Of a stretch of DNA of 64,000 nt, positions 21,563 to 31,091 are shown piece by piece. The translations under genes were made by a program, and so were the position numbers. The DNA is from Aaosphaeria pasadenensis (lineage: Eukaryota > Ascomycota > Dothideomycetes > Pleosporales), in the NCBI GenBank assembly GCA_022813625.1, contig JAKLMB010000044.1:208587-272586 (forward strand), written 5' to 3'. The notes beneath the pieces were generated by a model that saw only the letters and a list, made by a program, of their open reading frames with translations, was not told the DNA's origin and ran no database searches. How positions within the stretch are numbered: the first letter of the stretch is position 1; each line of letters begins with the position of its first letter.

Positions 21563-23017
21563 ATGCTATCCAAAGTCCTTCCGGTTCAGGACCTGCCGCA
21601 AGGTGGTCCCGGGAAGCAGACCAATCATTACGTTCATCCGGACGATCTTCGCACAGCATTCGCCCTAGAAATGTCACGGATGTACAGGAACGAGGTCCCT
21701 CTGTACAGCGATCTGATACGGATTGTTGAAGGAGTAAACGACCAAAAGTTTGCTCAGTCAATCAACTCCAACACTATGGATCGCCTAGACTTGGAACGAC
21801 ATGGCGCTATTCGCCTAGGAAAGCCTATGGAGATGCGCACTGTTTGTCGCATTTTTGGAGTGCTCGGGATGAGGCCAGTGGGTTACTATGATCTATCTGC
21901 GGCTGGTCTACCAATGCATGCGACATGCTTCAGGCCGACAGCGGTGAGCTCATTAGCCAAGAATCCCTTCCGAATTTTCACGACCTTGTTACGACCTGAG
22001 CTTATTCGGTCGAAAGAAGCGCAGGATCTAGCTGAGTGTATGTTAGCCAAACGTACAATCTTCAGCCCTGAGCTGATGCGGATGTTGAACACTGCTGAAA
22101 GCCAGGATGGACTGGATCCGGAACAGGCAGGAATCTTCATCCAGGAAACCCTCAAGACTTTTAGTTGGGCTCCAACTGCTGCTGCTACAGCTGAGGAATA
22201 CCAGCTACTCAAGGCTCAACATCCAATCTTGGCCGACATCGCCTGCTTCAAGACAGCTCACATCAATCACCTCACTCCTCGGACACTCGACATCACCACG
22301 TCACAGGAGAACATGCGCAAGGAGGGCATGGCAGTAAAGGACAGAATCGAAGGCCCTCCATCCCGACGCTGTCCAATCCTTTTGCGCCAGACAAGTTTTC
22401 TTGCCCTTGAAGAGCCAATCAAGTTTGTCAACAACAGCCACGATGAGTCTCTGCAGATGGTCCAGGGTTCTCACAAAGCTCGGTTCGGAGAAATCGAGGA
22501 GCGCGGCGCAGCTGTCACACCATATGGTCGAAAGTTCTACGATGAGCTCCTAAGCAAGGCCATGGAGAATGCCACCGGGCTGAGCCCTGAGGAAGTAGAT
22601 GAGAAAATGATATCTACCTTTCGCAGATTTCCAGACGATTGGGATGAGCTTCGAGCACAGGGCCTGATATACTACGAGTATGAATGCACTGGCAAGAGCA
22701 TTCCCGACACAATTACATCGTGTGGCACAGATAGGGCAACCATCGTTCAGCAGCTTCTAACAGAGGGCGTGTTGGAAACGAAACCAATCACGTACGAAGA
22801 CTTCCTCCCTTTCTCAGCTGCCGGAATCTTTCAGTCCAACCTAGGCGACAAGTCCAAGCAGGACAACTTGCCCATCCTTAAAGGATCGGCTGCACAAGAT
22901 CAACTTGAGAGGGCGTTAGATATGTGTATTATAGACCCAGATCAACTGTACGCCTCCGCGCAAGAGGCTAGCTTGGAGATATGTCTGCGCAAGCTAGGTA
23001 CAAGCCGTCGAACATAG
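21563..23017 (+). CDS. 2-oxoadipate dioxygenase/decarboxylase-like (HglS / DUF1338, YdcJ family)
   Basis: Single exon, 484 residues, the usual size for the family. HglS enzymes are Fe(II)-dependent VOC-fold proteins that convert 2-oxoadipate to D-2-hydroxyglutarate with O2, releasing CO2, in lysine breakdown. From memory, bacterial HglS uses His70, Arg74, His226 and a Glu near 294; here the equivalents fall at a near-constant offset: His80 and Arg84 in ERHGAIRLG, His236 in AHINHLTPR, and a Glu at 310-312 in FGEIEERG. All catalytic elements therefore seem intact. No targeting signal is obvious. The gene lies 575 bases upstream of a D-lactate-dehydrogenase-type oxidase, whose family can oxidise D-2-hydroxyacids. 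Its promoter carries three CGG-N6-CCG elements. Confidence 0.88.
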   Translation: MLSKVLPVQDLPQGGPGKQTNHYVHPDDLRTAFALEMSRMYRNEVPLYSDLIRIVEGVNDQKFAQSINSNTMDRLDLERHGAIRLGKPMEMRTVCRIFGVLGMRPVGYYDLSAAGLPMHATCFRPTAVSSLAKNPFRIFTTLLRPELIRSKEAQDLAECMLAKRTIFSPELMRMLNTAESQDGLDPEQAGIFIQETLKTFSWAPTAAATAEEYQLLKAQHPILADIACFKTAHINHLTPRTLDITTSQENMRKEGMAVKDRIEGPPSRRCPILLRQTSFLALEEPIKFVNNSHDESLQMVQGSHKARFGEIEERGAAVTPYGRKFYDELLSKAMENATGLSPEEVDEKMISTFRRFPDDWDELRAQGLIYYEYECTGKSIPDTITSCGTDRATIVQQLLTEGVLETKPITYEDFLPFSAAGIFQSNLGDKSKQDNLPILKGSAAQDQLERALDMCIIDPDQLYASAQEASLEICLRKLGTSRRT

Positions 23018-23592
23018 CTTGGCATTGGAAGGAGAAACTGTTTTGTGCATCGTAACGAGCAATTGAATAGAGAAATTGATCTATGGGCCTCGAGTCAGAG
23101 CATAATTAGCATACGCATGTATACACTTTGGGATGCCCGTAACGACAGCTGAGAGGCAAATGTGCAATGTCAAAAACGAAGACGTGCTAAACTTCCCGCA
23201 ATATGCGATACTAAGATGCGTGGGCGTATTCGTCTGCAGCTGATGCCGCAACAAAACAATCATCTGCCTTGTCTCCACTCATCAAGCCTGTAGCAATCGT
23301 GAACTCGGTAAGCCCCGGAGCCAGTTGGAATGACTGCATGACCGTTCCGCTATCGGGACTTACCTTGGGTCTTCCACGCCTGGAATATCCCGAACGAAGC
23401 AGCCTCGTGCTGCGCCAGAACAAAGTGTGCGGCATCCCGTAAATGACCCTACGAGTATGTGACTATGCCATTGAGTATAACACATTGGAAATTCTTTACC
23501 TGAAAATCAATTCTATACAAGCTGGGATTTAACATGGATCAAGGACCTCACAGGATTCGAGGAATAGAAGCTTTGCGGACTTGCATTTCATC
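23018..23592. promoter_or_regulatory. Promoter region of the D-LDH-type gene
   Basis: 575 bases between HglS-like and D-LDH-type genes in the same orientation. It contains one CGG-N6-CCG element at 23306. No further gene is seen. Confidence 0.5.
23306..23317. promoter_or_regulatory. CGG-N6-CCG element, upstream of the D-LDH-type gene
   Basis: CGGTAAGCCCCG, 276 bases upstream of the start codon at 23593. It is the weakest of the set, with only the triplets symmetric. Confidence 0.45.
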
Positions 23593-25675
23593 ATGCCAGC
23601 CACAAGCATCAACAGCCAGCAACTGAGCCGCTGCTATGGTCTTCAGCGCCACGTAGTTCTCCAGGCACCATTTCGCCCGGCTTTCCGTCAAATCAGTTTC
23701 TTGAAGGAGCTGAGATTAGATAAGTCGTCAACGCCGAAGACAAGCAAAACCTCGGCCATGACTAAAGCGGGTATTGCGCTTGCTGTTGGCACCTTCAGCG
23801 TTATAAGCACGTACTCTCTCTTCAACTTGATACCTATTTCTACGGCAGATAAAAGTATTCTAGAGAATGCGCAAGACATCTCTCCCCGCTTCGCCAGCAT
23901 CAGGCAAATGAATAAGGTGTGTATTGAATCTTCGTTGTTTTGAAGAACTCATAGAGCTAATCAGGATTCAAGGCCATTGATGAGATCAGACATGAGCTGA
24001 GTGATACAGAGGATATCATATCCACAGACGATGAGGATCTGAAAGCACATGGATTTTCTGTGGTCCTCAGTCAACATCGATGTTCTTCCTGTAGCGGTTG
24101 CTTACCCGCGCTCAACAGATCAGGTCAGCACTATGGCCCGTATCTGCCACAAGTATAAGGTCCCAATCATTCCCTACAGCGGTGGAAGTAGTCTGGAGGG
24201 ACATACAGCAGCACCATTTGGTGGTATAAGCATCGACTTTGCCTTTATGGACAAGATACTGAGCTTCAGAGAGGCGGATATGGATGTCACAGTTCAGCCA
24301 GGCATAACATGGACGGATTTGAACCATGAGCTCACCAAGAGAGAAGGGAACTACTTTTTCCCAATAGATCCAGGTCAGTCTCGTCGTAGCCGCATCCGAG
24401 TGTGGACTCGTTCAAAATTTCACCGCGCATGCTTCCGAGCGAACATGTCCAAATTCAAGTTTGCTGATACAAGGTACAGCTCCCTCTGCAAAGATTGGAG
24501 GTATGATTGCCACAAATTGTTCCGGGACAAATGCAGTCCGCTATGGAACAGTGCGAGACTGGGTTATCAATCTCACCGTTGTGCTAGCGGATGGCAGTGT
24601 GGTTAAGACCAGACGCCGGCCTCGCAAATGCTCAGCTGGCTATAATCTCAACGGCCTAATAGTCGGCTCGGAGGGCACCCTTGCCATCGTGACAGAAGCA
24701 ACTTTGAAGCTCGCTGCTTTCCCATCTTACTTCTCCGTTGCAGTGATTCCCTTCAACTCTCTGAAGGAGGCTGTCTCGGCTGCGGCGGCTGTCATTCGAA
24801 AAGGTGTTCCCGTTGCAGCGCTTGAGCTTATGGATGAAGAGCAGATGAGAATTGTAAATGAAGGTGGTGCGACAAGGCCAAGGGTGTGGGATGAAACGCC
24901 CACTTTGTTCTTCAAGTTCTCTGGCACCGAGGGAACTGTGGGTGACAACATCAAAACTGTGAAAAGCATTGTCACACCACACAAACCCAGAGCGTTTAAC
25001 TTTGCTACGAGCAAGGAAGAACAGGAATCACTTTGGTCTGCACGGAAAGAATCTCTGTACTCCCTCTTGGCGCTCCGAAAAGAAGGACAGTTTCTTTGTG
25101 AGTGGCTGCTCCATCATGCCCAACAGGAGGACTCAGACTGACGACAAGATCGAAGGGAACACCGATGTTGCTGTTCCTTTGGGAGCGCTCGCTGAACTGA
25201 TTGAGGAGAGTAAAGCTGAGGCCAAAAAGCTGGGACTCCAGGTATGTGTCAAGGGCCATATTGGAGACGGTAATTTCCATGAGAACATTACCTACACACC
25301 ATCCAACCCCGAGGAAGCAGCGAATACCGAGGTAGCCGTGAAGAATATGGTGAAGAGGGCTCTCGAGAAAGATGGCACATGTACCGGCGAGCACGGAATC
25401 GGGTACGGGAAGAAGTCAGCACTTGCATCCGAAGTTGGGGGTGATACTCTGCTACTCATGGTGAGACCAATATTTCCTCCGGCCAGGCATAACATGCTCG
25501 TGGCGAGGGGACTTTCTCTGCATAAAGGAACGTTTGCTGACGCCGCGAACCAGAAATTACTGAAGAAGTCGCTTGACCCGCATTGGATTTTGTAGGTTTG
25601 GCCGTGCCCCTTTGTTTCTTACCAGCAAAGCTAACTCTTCGCCTCAGGAATCCTGGCAAAATCTTTGATCCTTGA
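23593..25675 (+). pseudogene. Mitochondrial FAD-linked D-lactate dehydrogenase-type oxidase, apparent frameshift
   Basis: Exons inferred: 23593-23917, 23973-24373, 24474-25097, 25156-25460, 25554-25591 and 25648-25675. An Arg-rich presequence and a membrane anchor (IALAVGTFSVISTYSLFNLI) suggest the inner mitochondrial membrane. The PCMH FAD domain reads VPIIPYSGGSSLEGH, DPGGTAPSAKIGGMIATNCSG and AGYNLNGLIVGSEGTL; the C-terminal half has GHIGDGNFHE, GTCTGEHGIGYGKK and LDPHWILNPGKIF. Between HGFS and WSSVNID, at about 24055-24062, the frame moves by one base and no intron fits. This is either a disabling indel or a sequence error. An intact protein would oxidise a D-2-hydroxyacid (D-lactate or D-2-hydroxyglutarate) and pass electrons to the respiratory chain. 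It pairs well with the HglS-like gene upstream. Confidence 0.75.
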
Positions 25676-26047
25676 TCACATTGAAGTTGGGTTTACTTAC
25701 ATTTGCAGTAACGCTGTATGGGTGGAAAAAGAGGTGATCAGGCGGAGGCCCAACATACACTGTGTCATAGATCCAGGAGTGTCTAAATCCTTAAGCCTAG
25801 ATTGTGATCTGCACCTAAACGGCAGACTTTGCTACTTTAAATGAATAACTTCTTCAAGAGCAGCCTTTCCAACCGTCTGCAGCGTTTGATGTAATATTTT
25901 TCAGATAGAGACACTCTCCCAAAACGAACATGAGCGGCTGATACTGTTGACTGGTCACCAATATTTCATTCATGCCTGAACACCAACATGAAACATAAAC
26001 CCGCTGATGGAAATGACGATGCTTTTGAATTCTAACAAAGTACATTT
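25676..26047. other. Short convergent intergenic region
   Basis: 370 bases between convergent 3' ends. Nothing was recognised. Confidence 0.4.
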
Positions 26048-27556
26048 TCAAAGCCTTGATCGGGTACCGCTATTCAGTTGTGATTCCTTGACAACAGGGA
26101 TGTTACCCCATGCCCTCGATCCTCTTGAGCCGCTCATGAGCTCATTGATCGGTTGGCTAGCGCTGTCAGGCTGCCTCCATTTCCACGCCCGAACAGCTGG
26201 GCGAGATAAATCGACCCCCTCCATGATATCGACGACCCAATTGCCAATATTAGGGAGGTATTTGAACGCGTGACCACTTCCACCTGTTGCGACCATTAAA
26301 CCCCGCGTCTGGGGCACATAGTCTATGACAAAGTGATTATCATAGGTATCCGTATACCAGCAGATGCGAGTTTTGCTGATCTCAATCTCTTCAGCGGCTA
26401 GCTGGGGAAGATATTCGTCGAGAAACTGGGTAATTACACGGTAGGCTTGCTTTGGGATGTCGGTGAGCTTCTCGCCAACGGGTTCTTTGCCATCGCGATG
26501 AGCAGGAGACCATCTAGTAGCAGGCGTGCTCCTCTCCTTCCCATCGCCATGCTTGAGAGGGTTGGTGTACTTGGTTCCGCGATACCCGATCTTGAGCCAG
26601 CCATTTTCGTCGATTGGGAAGCCATAGAGACCGCCCTTGGCGCCATTACGAATATCCCAAGTCCATGTTGGGAAATTCTCTGGCAGCAAGCGGTCCCAGA
26701 GAGGTGAGCTTCTTGGGATCTTGAGAAGAACAACACTACCGGCCGTTGCTTCGCAGAGTCCATCGAGCTGGGGTAGGAGAACTGGTGTCCATCCTCCGCA
26801 GGCCACGATCGTCATAGCTGCTGTGTGTGTCTTGCCATCCATTGTTCTGATACCCACAACCTTTTCTTTCTCTTTGCTGTCATAGCACAGTGACTCGAAT
26901 TGCCCTTGTGGCGCCCCAAAAACAAAGTCGACTCCGAGGGCTTTCGCCTTGTGAAGTGCAAAGCGACAGGCTTTATCTGCGACAGCCATGCCGCCGGTGA
27001 CATCCAGCACACCAACATTAGGTTTGCCCTGTCTCTTCCTTTGGAAAGGATCTATAGCGAAGTCCATGCCGATGGAATCTGCGATTTTGCAATGTCTCGG
27101 GTTTGTAGTGTCGAGCATCTTATCCTCATGCCCAGCAGCCTGCATCCCCTCGATGCACGCCACCTCCCACGGCGGCAGCTCTTGGGCCGTAGACATGGAG
27201 ATGTTGCCATTTGGTACGAAGACGCGATCACCCTGGCTCATGCCTGGAGGGAGGGTGGCGGCCGTGGCGAGCTCTTCATTCCAGCTCCTCCATGCAGCAA
27301 TGGCCTCAGTGGAAAGAGCTTGGTACTCAGACTGACCACCGTAGGCTGACCTGATAATCTTGTTCATGTCGGCCGAGGCACCCTCGGCACCGTTGAGGTA
27401 AGAGTACCGCAACTCATCACATGGTTGACGATCGAACACAGTGACGTTGCTGTAACCACGGCGAGCAAGATGAAGAGCCGTGCTGAGTCCAAAGATGCCA
27501 CACCCGACAATAATGACGGGCTCATGCCGTTGCTGAGTGGATAATGCGTGTGGCAT
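26048..27556 (-). CDS. FAD-dependent amine oxidase (sarcosine/pipecolate/saccharopine oxidase-like), peroxisomal
   Basis: Single exon, 502 residues. The N-terminus has the FAD-binding GxGxxG in VIIVGCGIFGLSTALHLARRG (residues about 14-34). The C-terminal half carries RICWYTDTYDNHFVIDY, whose Cys is at the position covalently joined to FAD in monomeric sarcosine oxidase relatives, and ATGGSGHAFKYLPNIGNWV, the flavin-contact motif of the family. The protein ends in Ser-Arg-Leu, a canonical PTS1 peroxisomal signal, fitting an H2O2-producing oxidase of a secondary or cyclic amine (sarcosine, L-pipecolate, saccharopine or Amadori-type). It is about 60 residues longer than typical relatives. The 1.18-kb promoter is shared with a divergent MFS transporter and carries two CGG-N6-CCG elements. 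Confidence 0.88.
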   Translation of the reverse strand: MPHALSTQQRHEPVIIVGCGIFGLSTALHLARRGYSNVTVFDRQPCDELRYSYLNGAEGASADMNKIIRSAYGGQSEYQALSTEAIAAWRSWNEELATAATLPPGMSQGDRVFVPNGNISMSTAQELPPWEVACIEGMQAAGHEDKMLDTTNPRHCKIADSIGMDFAIDPFQRKRQGKPNVGVLDVTGGMAVADKACRFALHKAKALGVDFVFGAPQGQFESLCYDSKEKEKVVGIRTMDGKTHTAAMTIVACGGWTPVLLPQLDGLCEATAGSVVLLKIPRSSPLWDRLLPENFPTWTWDIRNGAKGGLYGFPIDENGWLKIGYRGTKYTNPLKHGDGKERSTPATRWSPAHRDGKEPVGEKLTDIPKQAYRVITQFLDEYLPQLAAEEIEISKTRICWYTDTYDNHFVIDYVPQTRGLMVATGGSGHAFKYLPNIGNWVVDIMEGVDLSRPAVRAWKWRQPDSASQPINELMSGSRGSRAWGNIPVVKESQLNSGTRSRL

Positions 27557-27861
27557 GATTAGGTGTGACTGTGTGCGCAGGTAATTGGATGGTGCGCGTT
27601 GCTGATGGCTTCTGTCTGATGGCCAGATGCGAGTAAGAGTTCAAATGCGAAGATGTGAGGCTGTAATGGGAATCAATGGACCGAAATAGAATCATAGAGA
27701 ATGATGCAGTTGATGGTCCATTAATTAGGTATTATGTTACGCATGCGATGGTCAAACCCGATAACTAAGGTACTTGTACAAGTAGAAGCGATGGTCCGTA
27801 TGGAGTACATAGTCTCCAGATACGCCCCCTGGTCCGTGCCACCAATCATGGCGAGGGGTCG

Positions 27862-27873
27862 CGGATCCTTCCG
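27862..27873. promoter_or_regulatory. CGG-N6-CCG element, amine oxidase/MFS promoter
   Basis: CGGATCCTTCCG, symmetric as CGGA-N4-TCCG, about 306 bases upstream of the amine oxidase start codon. Confidence 0.6.
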
Positions 27874-27902
27874 ACCACCTGGTTGACATTGACAAATTAG
27901 GG

Positions 27903-27921
27903 GGTCGACCGGCGGTCGACC
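27903..27921. promoter_or_regulatory. Perfect 19-bp palindrome
   Basis: GGTCGACCGGCGGTCGACC: nine-base arms around one central base, with everted CCG-G-CGG triplets at its core. It lies 30 bases from the CGG-N6-CCG element at 27862, a good candidate for a second dimeric regulator. Confidence 0.5.
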
Positions 27922-28115
27922 AGTCACCATGCTATGTACAATACACAGTAGTTACAATCCATGAGAAAAACGTGTTGCGTACGGGGTGGGCAGCTAAATC
28001 TCCCCCCAAGCGTCCCGAGAACAGGGACCTGGAGAAGTCTGGGGCAACTGAGGCCAGGCCATACGCGACACCTGATGCTCTGGGCTGGTTCAATTGACAT
28101 CGAATTCTCCAGTGG

Positions 28116-28129
28116 TCGGAACTGACCGA
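28116..28129. promoter_or_regulatory. TCGG-N6-CCGA element, amine oxidase/MFS promoter
   Basis: TCGGAACTGACCGA, about 560 bases upstream of the amine oxidase start codon and 610 upstream of the transporter start codon. Confidence 0.65.
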
Positions 28130-28737
28130 GTGGCTCTGCAAGGTAGCGTAGGGAAGAGCGAATTGCTCCCCAAGACTGGGATTCACTACATTGGAGCTAT
28201 GCCCTAAGTGCAAGCCCAAGACAGAAAAGACGATCCAATCCAATGCAATCCAATAATCCATTCCAAGATACAACGCGGCAAAGTGAGGCAACACAAGACA
28301 GTGCAAGATAACGCCGTTCCCGGAGGCTTTGCATAGTTTCGTATTCTCCCGAGCTGGCTACGTACTTGCACTACCAATCCTTGGTGCCCTTATCTGCGTA
28401 GAATCTTAGGGGCCCGCCGCCCGTACTAGCTCGCATAGACCCAACGTCTTTGGCTCCTCCCCCACCTTCGTGTTCTATCACTTCACTACAGGAGCGACTG
28501 TCGGCGGAACCCCAGATCAGCATGGCTCACATAGAGTTCGAATCTCTTTGCTCGTCTCGACCGCTCTGATTTCTGCTACATTATACCGTGCACGCCATCT
28601 TGGCTTGAGGCAGACGGATATATAATATGACCACTTCTTGTCCATCACACCCTATCCCCTTCATCTGATGCTTAAATCCTAAACCAGGGTGCGATCGAAT
28701 TAATCACTCTTCCCGGCTTCATCTTCTCTCCTTCCTC

Positions 28738-30495
28738 ATGGGTCTGAAAGAGATCTTCACCGAGTCCACCGTGGCTCGGTATGCCCGTGACATCAGGGCT
28801 GCTCCTCGGCAGACCATTCTTAGTCGTCAGATGCTCCTCTCTGCGGCCTTGTATGCCATGGCTGGTGTTCCTATCAGTGAGTCTCTCCTGCGCCAAGCTA
28901 TGTTCCGAATGAATTTCCCTACTTAGAAATGTTGCACACGGCCTGACGATTTGCTGACTGCTCTATTCTCCGCTCCTTGTAGCCTGGGACCAAGGCTCTT
29001 CGTCTGTCTTGACCAACTTGCCCGGTTTCCAGGAGCACTTTAAGCTCAGCACTGGCAGGGACGCGAAGTTGATTCGTAACTTTGTCTCCCTGGTTTATAT
29101 CGGATGTGGTGTTGGCGCCGGCCTCTCCTTCTTCATCAACGATCGTATCGGGCGTCTCTGGTCTTTCCGACTCTACATGTGCATCTGGATTGTGGGCCAA
29201 CTCATCGCTACTTTCGCGCCTGACCTGAACGCTCTGTACGCCGCGCGCATTGTCTGCGGCCTGGGAATTGGTCCCCTAACGGTCGTGGGCACAATGTCCA
29301 TCGTTGAGATCGCGCCTACTGCTATGCGGGGCTTGCTTGCATCGTGGTTCAGTGTAGTTATGCTCCTCTCTCTCTTCATTTCGACCTTTACGGTATATGG
29401 TGCCTACACAAACATGGAGCCTAGCAGATTGCAGTACCAGGTCGTCTGGTTCTCTCCCTGCGTCTTCGTTTTCCTGTGCATCATCTGCAGCTTCTTCCTT
29501 TGCGAGTCGCCTAGGTGGCTGTTCTTGGTCGGCCGTCATGAAGAAGGCATTACAACGATCGTGACACTCCGTGGCCTACCTGAGAGCCATCCTGTCGTTG
29601 CCGCTGAAATTCAGGGAATTCGAGACTCTATCGCCGAAGAAAAGGGTAGCTTCAACGGCAACACGCATACCACCGCTATGGGCTCTATTCTTAAGGAAGC
29701 CTTCACGGTGCCTGCCAATCTGCGTCGCATTCAGCAGTCGCTTATCTCGTATGCGCTTGCGCAGCTCTCCGGCGCCAACTCTGTCACCTCTTACCTCGTC
29801 CCTATTCTCACTCTCATGGGTGTTGGCGGCGATACCTCGCGAAGCCTTTTCCTGAGCGGCATGTACAGCATGGCCAAGTTCTTTTTCTGTTTGATTGCAT
29901 CTTTCTTCTTCATTGATGCTCTAGGACGCCGCAAGTCTCTCTTTGTTGGCATTATTACTCAAATGATCTCTGATATCTATCTTGGCGTTTACATCAAGTA
30001 TAAGCAGCAACAAGACGTCGCGAATGGTGCATCTCAGGCCGCTATTGCTGCCATCTTCATCCATGGTTTTGGATACGCAGTTGGTGAGCACTCTCCCCTA
30101 TCAAATTCTAATCTTTGCCACTCAAAACACTGACCACCTTCACCTCGATAGGCCTCCTAATCCTGCCATACGTCTTTGGTGGCGAGCTGTGGCCCAACCG
30201 TCTGAGGTCCTTCGGCAGTGCCTTGTCGCAATGCTTTCATTGGTTGTTCTACTACGGAATAAATGCCGCAATGCCCAGCATCCTCTCATCGATGGACAAC
30301 TGGGGCGCTTTCATTTTCTTCGCTGGCTGGTGTTTCGTCGCCCTTCTTTATGTCTTCTTCATGGTCCCTGAGATTGCCGGTCTCAGCATGGAGGAGATGG
30401 ACGAGATCTTCAAGGGATCATGGTTCAATGCGTGGAGGTCCAAGCCACAGAGGCAGGAAGAAATCCTTGCAGAAGCAGTGGGCTCCATCTCGTAA
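28738..30495 (+). CDS. MFS transporter, sugar porter family
   Basis: Exons are 28738-28876, 28983-30083 and 30152-30495, giving 527 residues. About 12 membrane helices are visible. Sugar-porter landmarks are NDRIGRLWSF after TM2 (D-R-x-G-R), ARIVCGLGIG in TM4, CESPRWLFLVGR after TM6 and IDALGRRKSLF after TM8. The end PEIAGLSMEEMDEIF replaces the classical PETKG motif, so it is a divergent porter that may carry sugar acids, polyols or another polar substrate. It lies in the plasma membrane. It shares a promoter with the peroxisomal amine oxidase, which suggests uptake of the substrate handled by this block. Confidence 0.88.
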
Positions 30496-31091
30496 GCTCC
30501 CGAAGCCCTTCAGAGACCATGAAATCTATACTCACATTTAAGATTAGAAGCGAAGGCGAAGCAGCTGGAGCCGACAAGCTGAAGATATTCTCTACCGACC
30601 GCGAGATCCGATGACTTCGCTTCTTTCCAGAAACTTTGCCCACAATGATCTCCTAGAAAAACTGCACGTTGGACTCTTGCGGTGCCTTCACAGCTCCGAT
30701 GCCTATGTTATGATTTTGTAAATGTTTTGAATACAATACGCTTCAAATTATGCCTTTCCTATTGTGGTGCCTGTCATTGTGTACTAAGAGCATGATCCGG
30801 TATCACTCCTTGTAACCGGTATCACTCATTCTTGAAACTGCGCGTCATGATGATACGCAAACCCCACCCGACTCTTGCCGCAATCACAGACGCGTATGCA
30901 TCAGTCGTAGGCTTGTGGCGTGTTGGTGCCATATAGACTTGTTGATTATGTGAAGATGTCTTATACGGCACGCAGAGGGCACACGAATCCAAGTGATGTG
31001 CAAACTTTTGATAAATTGTTCTAACGTGTATGCAAGAATCTATCCCAAGGCGTGGCCGCGATCATATATCATCATACTATACCCATGATGC
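30496..31091. other. Convergent intergenic region
   Basis: About 600 bases between the ends of the transporter and the 2-hydroxyacid dehydrogenase. A 12-base direct repeat (CCGGTATCACTC) occurs twice near 30797-30830. Nothing else was recognised. Confidence 0.4.

Larger units (their letters stand above)
27557..28737. promoter_or_regulatory. Divergent promoter, amine oxidase / MFS transporter
   Basis: 1,181 bases between start codons. It contains CGG-N6-CCG elements at 27862 and 28116 and a perfect 19-bp palindrome at 27903. Long C/T-rich tracts (about 28430-28480 and 28640-28735) precede the transporter start, typical of its 5' leader. Confidence 0.6.

Noticed and set aside
24058..24070. An 11-base GT...AG 'intron' that would fix the D-LDH-type frame
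   Set aside because: Far below any plausible intron length, and it would not give the correct frame with the family residues; a frameshift is the simpler reading.
28520..28560. GAGTTCGAATCTC, resembling a tRNA T-loop
   Set aside because: The flanking sequence does not form matching acceptor and D stems, so it is not a tRNA gene.
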